Assembly (NCBI GenBank): GCA_002335865.1
Contig: DDCY01000026.1
Span: 1-14,221, forward strand
Direction: 5' to 3'
DNA length: 14,221 nucleotides
Origin: Saprospiraceae bacterium UBA1994
GTDB taxonomy: Bacteria; Bacteroidota; Bacteroidia; Chitinophagales; Saprospiraceae
The position numbers and the translations under genes are program-made. Positions within the stretch are counted from its first letter, which is position 1. Each line of letters opens with the position of its first letter. Shown here in pieces: positions 9,601-14,221 of the stretch. The notes beneath the pieces were generated by a model. It saw only the letters and a program-made list of their open reading frames with translations, searched no databases and was not told the origin of the DNA.

Positions 9601-10026
9601 ATCAATTATAGATATTAGGTTACTTGTATTATACTCTACGTCTCTGATCGTTTGCCTCACAGTAGTATATATAGGTTGTGTCGTGAACTCATATAGGGTC
9701 CCTTCAAATCCTGATATTACATGATCAGGACCTACCCTCTTGAGCGAATCTACTTGAGTAGAATCGACAATATTAGTATTGCAGCTATAATCCCATTCAC
9801 CACATCCTATATTAGTCTGTCCAGCAATCCCTGGCGATACTAATCCATCCTTACATCTCATGCTATAATGCATGATTATCTTTTTATATTGATTATGATC
9901 GCCAATAGGAAATTCTATTAGCGTATCTCTAGTTGTAGAATTATAATTTAAAGCATTGACCGTAGTAGACTGTCCAAATATGACAGATGTAATACTACAG
10001 AATAAGACAAAAAAAAGTGATTTCAT
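6634..10026 (-). CDS. Secreted PNGase F-like protein with inserted LamG domain and T9SS type A sorting domain
   Basis: This 1130-residue exported protein has a signal peptide at about 1-19. The PNGase F N-domain starts at about 22 and contains G-C-G-E-W-D-Y (74-80). It is then interrupted: 150-275 is a beta-rich module, 275-490 a LamG/concanavalin-A-like jelly roll, and the N-domain resumes at about 600 with F-V-T-P-Y-G (610-615), D-V-T-E-F and E-G-T-P (664-667). The C-domain has R-T-H (726-728) and D-R-A-G-W-C-P-G (760-767). Compared with Elizabethkingia PNGase F as I recall it, Asp60 matches D79 and Glu206 matches E722, but Glu118 falls on N647; the C231-C252 disulfide is kept as C745-C765 and C204-C208 is lost. 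An Ig-like region (816-935), a D-T-G-G-D-G-L-S-W-W module (about 940-1040) and a T9SS type A tail (F-P-N-P at 1057-1060, ending R-F-V-K-I) follow. It is predicted to act on N-glycans of glycoproteins outside the cell or on its surface, but activity is uncertain because of N647. It is the first gene of a unit with the M16 peptidase and the glycosyltransferase. Confidence 0.9.
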   Translation of the reverse strand: MKSLFFVLFCSITSVIFGQSTTVNALNYNSTTRDTLIEFPIGDHNQYKKIIMHYSMRCKDGLVSPGIAGQTNIGCGEWDYSCNTNIVDSTQVDSLKRVGPDHVISGFEGTLYEFTTQPIYTTVRQTIRDVEYNTSNLISIIDVGEGTQGDLYDIGLDGDVKTHLFLVNGADIQSQGVTAGEIGRMRWDVFGNSSQFDNLRISMRSTSADAVSATELFSGDWTEVYQNNIEIKGGVFLNFYQNFIWDGSSNILIQMNYESSSDSPVRFYGDLDSDKEVLTVNGSNDKYVTCGPSGNFISEEGIPDVSDEITVSFWSFGDHKLPVNTTIFEGVDDANRRQANVHLPWSNGQVYWDCGGNGGNYDRINMVVNPDDFKNKWTHWAFTKNVSTGIMNIYLNGELLVTGSEKSNPIDIKRFSLGSSSGSSPTYWQGSLDDFQVWNKEFSQEEIKSRMRSRVDASHPDYSNLMMYFDFDGDVSNGLVDKSSYNNNMTANGQLIQRDWRSHQLVKNISIGNKMPNFFLLKGNYQYDVVETQVDNLIENLPSRVDRYVLEGTDRVLDETFYYYTAGEQPIFDEDYNQIGTEVIAGEDFIFIQDMNYFSKSPLVYELMSFVTPYGINLDLGIEGKTWSFDVTEFGPILKGNKRIFMNRGGQWQEDMDIRFEFVEGTPVRDVVNITQLWPVTSSGYQDILNNNRFEPREVNINNDTKSTEMKGVITGHGQEGEFIPRTHTMSMNGVPLSYQVWTECSDNPVYPQGGTWVYDRAGWCPGAPSDVQRFDVTDFISSMGSNTVDYSINTAAGDSRYIVNMQLVEYGDPNYSNDVELLEIRNPSSEIIHERYNPACQAPVIKIRNNGTQPLTQLEINYGFDIDGEVLLTDGQTYLWNGNLGFLEEEEIELPFFPGLTLPEGAKFRVKFNGDDEDTDNNTLVSDIRAVDHYDNDVIIQFKTNFVSSETSYTVYDQNGTVVLQKLSSNVAGNTVYTDTLRNLNGCYQLVINDTGGDGLSWWANNDGDGYIAVRADGAGWTTLPADFGSVYRYDFTTGIIVSTDDVTADEVMTIFPNPVSAGLYIELDNRLSNGSILITNEMGQQLHTENIKGRTDFYIEEINRFTSGVYHLTVITESSTFTQRFVKI

Positions 10027-10110
10027 GATTTAATTCTTATGAGGGTCAGATTGAATAATAATATATCTCAAAATACTATTTTTATTGATAAGTTTAAATC
10101 AACAAAAAGC

Positions 10111-10139
10111 ATTATACAACTCAAGCATCAATAAAGCAA
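10111..10139 (-). promoter_or_regulatory. Promoter-like element upstream of the PNGase F-like gene
   Basis: Read on the minus strand, TTGCTT (10139-10134) is followed after exactly 17 bases by a perfect TATAAT (10116-10111), giving a leader of about 80 bases before the ATG at 10026. This resembles the general sigma70 layout. The primary sigma factor of Bacteroidota is known to prefer TTG with TAnnTTTG instead, and no perfect TAnnTTTG is present in this 128-base gap. In AT-rich DNA such a match can arise by chance, so this is a tentative call. Confidence 0.25.
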
Positions 10140-10154
10140 GAAGAGATTATGCAA

Positions 10155-10823
10155 TTAGAACGTAAGAGATTCCATCACATTACTCCGCATGAAGGCCATA
10201 AAGTCGCTCCGATCCATGAAGTCAAAACCTAAAGACTCTAGATGATCGTTATGTATCTGACCATCTACTAGCTGCAATCCTTGCTTATCTAGATGTTGAC
10301 ATAATGAGATAAAGCCAAACTTAGATGCATTACTAGCCTTAGAAAACATAGACTCACCTATGAAACACTTTCCAATAGTTACACCATATAAGCCACCAAC
10401 CAACTTATCTTCTTGATTCCACACTTCAACTGAATGCGCATAGCCTAACTCATGCAATGATAGGTAAGCGTCGATCATATCTTCTGACAACCATCCTCTA
10501 TCTTCTGGTTGTCCCTGGCGCTTGACATAGGAGCAGGCCTTGATTACATCTACAAATGCGGTATCAAAAGTATATCTGTAAATACCTCTATTAATTATAT
10601 TGCGCATAGACTTGCTGACTTTAACCTCTGATGGGGGTAGTACATAACGTTCTCTAGGACTCCACCACATAATAGGATCTCCCTCAGCAAACCAGGGAAA
10701 GATGCCATAATGATATGCTAACAACAGACGTTCAATAGAAAGATCACCGCCTACAGCCAATACATCATGGTCGTGATTAGACTCCGGATGAGGAAATACT
10801 ATGCTACTATTTAACAATATCAT
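10155..10823 (-). CDS. aat: Leucyl/phenylalanyl-tRNA--protein transferase
   Basis: The enzyme transfers Leu or Phe from charged tRNA onto proteins with N-terminal Lys or Arg, making them N-degron substrates for ClpS and the Clp protease in the cytoplasm. The 222 residues are close to the usual length (E. coli about 234). Family motifs run through the whole protein: L-A-V-G-G-D-L-S near the N-terminus, A-Y-H-Y-G-I-F-P-W-F, then M-W-W-S-P-R-E-R, G-G-L-Y-G-V-T-I-G, G-E-S-M-F-S, and near the end L-V-D-G-Q-I-H-N-D-H-L-E-S-L-G. The start at 10823 leaves a short N-terminus before F-P-H-P, as expected. clpS, which acts in the same pathway, lies 183 bases upstream on the same strand; a hairpin-like region between them may separate the transcripts. 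Nothing is missing or broken. Confidence 0.97.
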   Translation of the reverse strand: MILLNSSIVFPHPESNHDHDVLAVGGDLSIERLLLAYHYGIFPWFAEGDPIMWWSPRERYVLPPSEVKVSKSMRNIINRGIYRYTFDTAFVDVIKACSYVKRQGQPEDRGWLSEDMIDAYLSLHELGYAHSVEVWNQEDKLVGGLYGVTIGKCFIGESMFSKASNASKFGFISLCQHLDKQGLQLVDGQIHNDHLESLGFDFMDRSDFMAFMRSNVMESLTF

Positions 10824-10928
10824 TATGCGAAAATAAAAAAAGAGAAGGGAACAGTATTACTGCCCAAGTCTAATCATCCAATAATTGGATATCGAACAAT
10901 CACATCCTACAACTTGATACAAAAACAA

Positions 10929-10970
10929 GAGGCAAGCCTTTTTTAAAAAGATAGACTTGCAGCTAAAGTC
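10929..10970 (-). terminator. Possible intrinsic terminator after clpS
   Basis: On the minus strand, 37 bases after the clpS stop, GACTT pairs with AAGTC around a 7-base loop (10970-10954) and is followed by TATCTTTTT. Directly beyond is a second weak hairpin, A-rich then GG with a CTTG loop and CC, at about 10944-10927, followed by GTTTTT. The stems are short and AT-rich, so termination would be leaky at best. The position between clpS and aat makes it plausible that it partly separates the two genes. Confidence 0.35.
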
Positions 10971-11006
10971 AAATCAAATTGATTCAATACTATTATTGCA
11001 ATCATA

Positions 11007-11306
11007 TTAATCTTTTACTAATGTCTCTATAACAGCACTGATACCTCTTTCTGTAAGAGCATCTTTCATTGGCTTTAATGCATCAAATCCATCCGTCATT
11101 ACACAAGCTTTACCTTTAAAGTGCACTATAAGTGATAGTTGCTCTGATTGCTCATAAGTATGGCTACATACTTCCATAAGGGACTGAATCACCCAATCAA
11201 ATGTATTGAAATCATCATTCAATACAATCAATTGAGAATAAATAGTTGGTGCCTCTTTTTCCGCTACAAGAGTCTCCAATAGTTCGTCTACTGAAAATTT
11301 TATCAT
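11007..11306 (-). CDS. clpS: ClpS, N-degron adaptor of the Clp protease
   Basis: ClpS binds proteins with destabilising N-terminal residues (Leu, Phe, Tyr, Trp) and hands them to the Clp unfoldase; in this phylum the partner is probably a ClpC- or ClpA-type ATPase, not seen here. The 99 residues match the family. The binding pocket is visible as N30-D31-D32 and H62 (in I-V-H-F-K-G), matching E. coli N34-D35-D36 and H66. The gatekeeper of E. coli, Met40, corresponds to F36 (N-T-F-D), a form I recall as usual in Bacteroidota. The C-terminus ends in the expected L-T-E-R-G-I-S-A-V-I-E. It lies 46 bases downstream of the peroxiredoxin gene and could share its transcript. aat, its pathway partner, comes next on the same strand. 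Confidence 0.97.
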   Translation of the reverse strand: MIKFSVDELLETLVAEKEAPTIYSQLIVLNDDFNTFDWVIQSLMEVCSHTYEQSEQLSLIVHFKGKACVMTDGFDALKPMKDALTERGISAVIETLVKD

Positions 11307-11352
11307 GTTTTATAATATTACTATCTTACAAAGGGTTCCTATTTATGATATT

Positions 11353-11820
11353 TTAGCCTTCGGCTAGCACATCTTTCACTGCTTCAAAGTTAGGAATATC
11401 AGCAGCATTTTCCAAAACCTCAACATATTTGATTGTCCCTTCCTTATCAACTACGAAAGCTGACCTTTTAGAAACTCCTTTCATATCTAACACAAAATCT
11501 TCGTAAAGAGATCCATAAGCTCTAGACACCTCCTTATTGAAATCTGATAATAATGGAAAATTGTACCCTTGTTCCTCTTTGAATTTCGCCAATGTAAATG
11601 GACTATCAACTGAAATGGCCATTACCTCTGCATTCATATTATTATATTCAGCTATACTATCTCTAATCTCACACAGCTCAGTCGTACACACTCCTGTAAA
11701 TGCTAATGGGAAAAATAAGACTACTAAATTTTTCTCTTTATAATCAGATAGACTTACTTCTTCTGTTGCACTATTCCTTAGTGTGAATAATGGTGCTTTC
11801 TCTCCTACTTTTATTGGCAT
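11353..11820 (-). CDS. Peroxiredoxin (AhpE-like fold, with Cys at +5 like Bcp/PrxQ)
   Basis: This cytoplasmic thiol peroxidase of 155 residues reduces hydrogen peroxide or organic peroxides. The active-site segment is F-F-P-L-A-F-T-G-V-C, giving the P-x3-T-x2-C motif with P38, T42 and peroxidatic Cys45. A second cysteine, C50 (C-T-T-E-L-C), stands at the place of the resolving Cys in PrxQ/Bcp proteins, so an internal C45-C50 disulfide recycled by thioredoxin is likely. Overall wording (A-F-T-G-V-C-T-T-E-L-C-E-I-R-D and L-L-S-D-F-N near the middle) is closer to the AhpE group, so the exact subfamily is open. There is no signal peptide. It is upstream of clpS by 46 bases with no hairpin between, consistent with co-transcription. 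I found no clear TAnnTTTG promoter in front of it. Confidence 0.95.
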   Translation of the reverse strand: MPIKVGEKAPLFTLRNSATEEVSLSDYKEKNLVVLFFPLAFTGVCTTELCEIRDSIAEYNNMNAEVMAISVDSPFTLAKFKEEQGYNFPLLSDFNKEVSRAYGSLYEDFVLDMKGVSKRSAFVVDKEGTIKYVEVLENAADIPNFEAVKDVLAEG

Positions 11821-12223
11821 TTTATGTTATCTTTTATGATTAGATTTTTGTTAAATCAAATATCGCAAAAAACATAATGAATAAGGTTCAAATTTGACTT
11901 AACATATTCTAAAATATCTAATTATCTATCTTTCAGAGTAATCCCAAATAATAATCAATCATAAGATTTTGATTATACAATTAATTACATTTTTGTACAA
12001 TTCAATAATTGACATAATTTTTTGTGGCCTTGCGATATAATTTCTTTGAACAAATCGATTAAAAAATTATTCGAAAAGAAATAATACCGGACAGAAAGAT
12101 AATTAGTGTTGGATAAGGAAAAATCGGTTAAGCTACTAGTCTGATATTATCTGAATCTAAAGAAATGGGCTATACTTTCAATATTGGAATTACAAACTCA
12201 GGCTTTGATATTTCTTGTACCTT
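11821..12223. other. 403-base intergenic region without a convincing gene
   Basis: The stretch is strongly AT-rich and lies between the 3' end of the PorV-like gene and the start of the peroxiredoxin gene, so it must hold the end of one minus-strand transcript and the promoter of the next. I see no tRNA-like fold, no GC-rich terminator and no open frame longer than about 31 codons. On the plus strand there is a TTGACA (12009-12014) and a TATAAT (12036-12041), but with a 21-base spacer. The longest sensible short frame is ATG 12165 to TAA 12227, 20 residues, ending just over the stop of the PorV-like gene on the opposite strand. No function is assigned. Confidence 0.6.
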
Positions 12224-13327
12224 TTAAATGCCTTCATTAGCGTTTGTGCTCGCCTTCCTAGCATTGAATGCAATACCGACTGAAAAGATGTGTGATACCA
12301 ATATATCAGTTCTATCACCAAGATTAGTTAATGCATAATCTACAGTAAGCCTACCTAGTTTTAGACCTAGGCCTACATTGGGCTGTATTTCTATAGTACT
12401 TTCATCGAAATTTTCGATATTGACTCTACGTTGTATATTACCCATACCGAAACGCAAGAAAGCTTTGTTCATATAACCAATCTCTATACCTAAAGTAGGA
12501 TCTATTTCTAATCTATTTTTCGATACTAGTGCAGCCTCTCTTCCGTAAGTCGAAAATGTTAAATCTGTCTCCGCTAACAAAGAAAAATTGGCTCCAATAT
12601 TGGTTTGATAAGCAATACCAAGGACTAACCTTGGCAAAGTTACTTCGTTACTACTTACAGGTATCTCATTGCCTGTATCATTGAATGTGGATTTTTCATC
12701 TTCAGACAAATTAAATGACCAAGCGTTGAATGTTGTAGTAATATCTTTGGCGGTTAGACCTAATGTAATATTTTTTAACACTTTATACTTAGCTCCTATA
12801 TCGGCTCCAAATCCCCATGCAGAACCAAAACTACCTATAGACCGATGTATTACTTTGAGATTTCCACCAAGAGATAATTTTCCTTCTTCATCCATCGCTT
12901 TAGCATAAGAAATCATAAATGCATAATCTGCTGTAGAAAATGTCTCTATACGATTATAATCTACGTTACCATCTGGCCCAATCAAATTGAGTGTATTAGG
13001 AATATTATCAATTCCCATTCTTATTAACGTTACTGCTGCAGCCGCATTTTTTTCTTTAAACTTCTTTCCTATAGAGATATAATCATAGCCCGCAATTCCA
13101 CCAAACCAGTTGGCATGCATTGCATTAATCTCTAGAGAATTTTCTAAACCAATAAGTCCCGCTGGATTCCAATACGCCGAAGTAAGGTCTTCTCCATTAG
13201 CCACTACGCTTCCAAACATTCCGTGAGCACGTGCTCCTACTCCTATATTGAGAAATTCGTTAACAAACTTCTGTGCCGAAGCCAATGTAGTTATGCACAT
13301 AACTAGTGCTAATACTGTATATTTCAT
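12224..13327 (-). CDS. PorV/PorQ-family outer-membrane beta-barrel protein
   Basis: The mature N-terminus carries the family signature: F-L-N-I-G-V-G-A-R-A-H-G-M-F-G, followed by A-N-G-E-D-L-T-S-A-Y-W-N-P-A-G-L. Repeated alternating hydrophobic strands then run to the C-terminus, as in an outer-membrane barrel. PorV and relatives shuttle or hold T9SS cargo at the outer membrane; true PorV has a more divergent start, so this is better called a paralogue whose exact task is unknown. I chose the ATG at 13327 (367 residues) because it begins a clean signal peptide, M-K-Y-T-V-L-A-L ending A-S-A-Q. An in-frame ATG at 13354 would add nine residues (376 in all), and one at 13339 is also possible; none has a Shine-Dalgarno sequence. 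It is divergent from the gamma-glutamyltransferase gene. The T9SS-tailed PNGase F-like protein in this window shows that the cell uses T9SS. Confidence 0.9.
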   Translation of the reverse strand: MKYTVLALVMCITTLASAQKFVNEFLNIGVGARAHGMFGSVVANGEDLTSAYWNPAGLIGLENSLEINAMHANWFGGIAGYDYISIGKKFKEKNAAAAVTLIRMGIDNIPNTLNLIGPDGNVDYNRIETFSTADYAFMISYAKAMDEEGKLSLGGNLKVIHRSIGSFGSAWGFGADIGAKYKVLKNITLGLTAKDITTTFNAWSFNLSEDEKSTFNDTGNEIPVSSNEVTLPRLVLGIAYQTNIGANFSLLAETDLTFSTYGREAALVSKNRLEIDPTLGIEIGYMNKAFLRFGMGNIQRRVNIENFDESTIEIQPNVGLGLKLGRLTVDYALTNLGDRTDILVSHIFSVGIAFNARKASTNANEGI

Positions 13328-13426
13328 TTGAGTTGCCATAATAGTCGCTTGCATACTGTGTTCTTAGTTCTTGCAATACTTGTTCGTATAATAATAAATT
13401 AAACGAACTTTGCTCTAGTGTATTAT

Positions 13427-13434
13427 CAAAGATA
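13427..13434 (-). promoter_or_regulatory. Bacteroidota -7 promoter element upstream of the PorV-like gene
   Basis: On the minus strand the bases read TATCTTTG, a perfect match to the Bacteroidota primary-sigma -7 consensus TAnnTTTG. It lies about 75 bases before the ATG at 13354 and 100 before the ATG at 13327, so either start would have an ordinary leader. I do not see a clear TTG at the -33 position, only TGG, which lowers confidence. It is in the divergent gap shared with the gamma-glutamyltransferase gene, for which I found no matching element on the plus strand. Confidence 0.35.
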
Positions 13435-13556
13435 AGGCATAATTATCTATCTGTTCGCCATTATGGTTGTAATACCTCCTTTAGACAATATTCGTCTCCT
13501 ACAAATCACATTTAAATCTGAATAATATCTCTAAATTGGAAAATTAAAACACTTTT

Positions 13557-14221
13557 ATGAAAAATTATCAGACGCTTTTATTAGCCATTTTAGGCATAAG
13601 TATCGAATTTACATCTTGTAAACATCCATCTATCCACCAATATACTTTTACCAAGACAGTGATAGAGGATAGCGTTATGGTAGTTACTGCCCATCCTTTA
13701 GCGACAAAGATAGGCATAGAAGTACTGCGAGATGGAGGCAATGCCATCGATGCTACGATAGCTGTACAGTTTGCATTGGCTGCTTGCTATCCAGTAGCTG
13801 GAAATATTGGTGGTGGTGGATTTATGGTCTATCGTAATGCGAGTGGAAAGTCTACCACACTAGACTTCAGAGAGAAGGCGCCTTCAGCAGCATATCCAAA
13901 TATGTATCTCGATGAAAACGATAATGCAATATCAGAACTATCTCAATATGGAGAATTAGCAGTTGGAGTACCAGGAAGCGTGGATGGTATGATACAAGCA
14001 TATGCAAAGTATAGTAAACTAAAAGATTGGAAACGGCTTGTACAACCAGCGGTTGAAATAGCTAGAAAAGGATTCCATCTTACTGGGCAGCAAGCGGGCA
14101 TGTTAAATTGGAAAAAGGCTGACTTTGATAAGTACAACAGAGCTAAAACCCCATTTAACAATAAAGAGAAATATACCAAAGGAGATCTATTGATTCAATC
14201 AGAACTTGCTTTGACTTTGGA
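13557..14221 (+). CDS. ggt: Gamma-glutamyltransferase, lipoprotein form (5' part, cut by window end)
   Basis: This enzyme hydrolyses or transfers the gamma-glutamyl group of glutathione and related peptides, acting outside the cytoplasm. 221 codons are present and the frame is open at the right edge. The N-terminus is hydrophobic and ends F-T-S-C with Cys21, a relaxed lipobox, so membrane anchoring is likely. Family motifs follow: V-T-A-H-P-L-A-T, then G-G-N-A-I-D-A-T-I-A-V-Q, G-N-I-G-G-G-G-F-M-V-Y, and D-F-R-E-K-A-P, whose Arg corresponds to the substrate-carboxylate-binding Arg (R114 in E. coli). V-G-V-P-G-S-V-D-G-M comes next. The autoprocessing site and catalytic Thr would lie beyond the window, so activity cannot be judged. 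The ATG at 13557 is chosen because it opens directly on the signal sequence; there is no Shine-Dalgarno sequence, as is usual here. The gene is divergent from the PorV-like gene. Confidence 0.95.
   Translation, partial: MKNYQTLLLAILGISIEFTSCKHPSIHQYTFTKTVIEDSVMVVTAHPLATKIGIEVLRDGGNAIDATIAVQFALAACYPVAGNIGGGGFMVYRNASGKSTTLDFREKAPSAAYPNMYLDENDNAISELSQYGELAVGVPGSVDGMIQAYAKYSKLKDWKRLVQPAVEIARKGFHLTGQQAGMLNWKKADFDKYNRAKTPFNNKEKYTKGDLLIQSELALTL

Noticed and set aside
12061..12110. AT-only inverted repeat (ATTATT with AATAAT) as a terminator or operator
   Set aside because: The six-pair AT stem has no U-tract in the right place and is expected by chance in this composition.
12224..13354. Possibility that this is the core T9SS component PorV itself
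   Set aside because: The start reads G-V-G-A-R-A-H-G-M-F-G with Y-W-N-P-A-G-L, typical of the wider PorV/PorQ paralogue family; the true PorV N-terminus I recall differs, so only family level is claimed.
13943..14179. Open frame of 78 codons on the minus strand at the right edge
   Set aside because: It is antisense to the gamma-glutamyltransferase gene, whose motifs on the plus strand are unmistakable.

Overview
The window looks like a chromosomal piece of a Bacteroidota bacterium, probably close to the Saprospiria/Lewinella or Flavobacteria-like marine lineages; the exact class is inference. The reasons are: AT-rich DNA with almost no Shine-Dalgarno sequences; a surface protein with a type IX secretion (T9SS) type A sorting domain; a PorV/PorQ-family outer-membrane protein; a DUF6495-type protein, a family I know only from Bacteroidota; a giant CRTAC1/ASPIC-UnbV lipoprotein of the kind common in this phylum; and a ClpS with the Bacteroidota-style N-D-D-x-N-T-F motif. 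There are no mobile elements, CRISPR arrays, tRNAs or rRNAs that I can see.

Layout. Positions 2-3793 (+ strand) hold a 1102-residue VCBS/FG-GAP lipoprotein followed 21 bases later by a small DUF6495-like protein. Positions 3801-10026 (- strand, read right to left) hold a tight three-gene unit: a 1130-residue secreted PNGase F-like protein with an inserted LamG domain and a T9SS tail, then a lone M16 zinc peptidase, then an ArnT/PMT-like membrane glycosyltransferase. The gaps inside the unit are 14 bases and a 1-base overlap. Positions 10155-11820 (- strand) hold housekeeping genes: a peroxiredoxin, clpS and aat. ClpS and Aat act in the same N-degron pathway, Aat creating destabilising N-termini and ClpS delivering them to the Clp protease. 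Next come a 403-base gap without a convincing gene and a PorV/PorQ-family barrel (12224-13327/13354, - strand). Divergent from it, at the right edge, is the start of a lipoprotein gamma-glutamyltransferase (13557 onward, + strand, cut by the window end).

The most interesting part is the 3801-10026 unit. The PNGase F-like protein keeps two of the three acidic active-site residues I recall for PNGase F (Asp60, Glu206) but has Asn in place of Glu118. Its N-terminal catalytic domain is split by about 500 residues of extra modules. It sits with a polyprenyl-phosphate-sugar-type glycosyltransferase and a peptidase, which suggests, without proving, a surface system that handles glycoproteins. The rest of the window is ordinary core or surface biology for the phylum.
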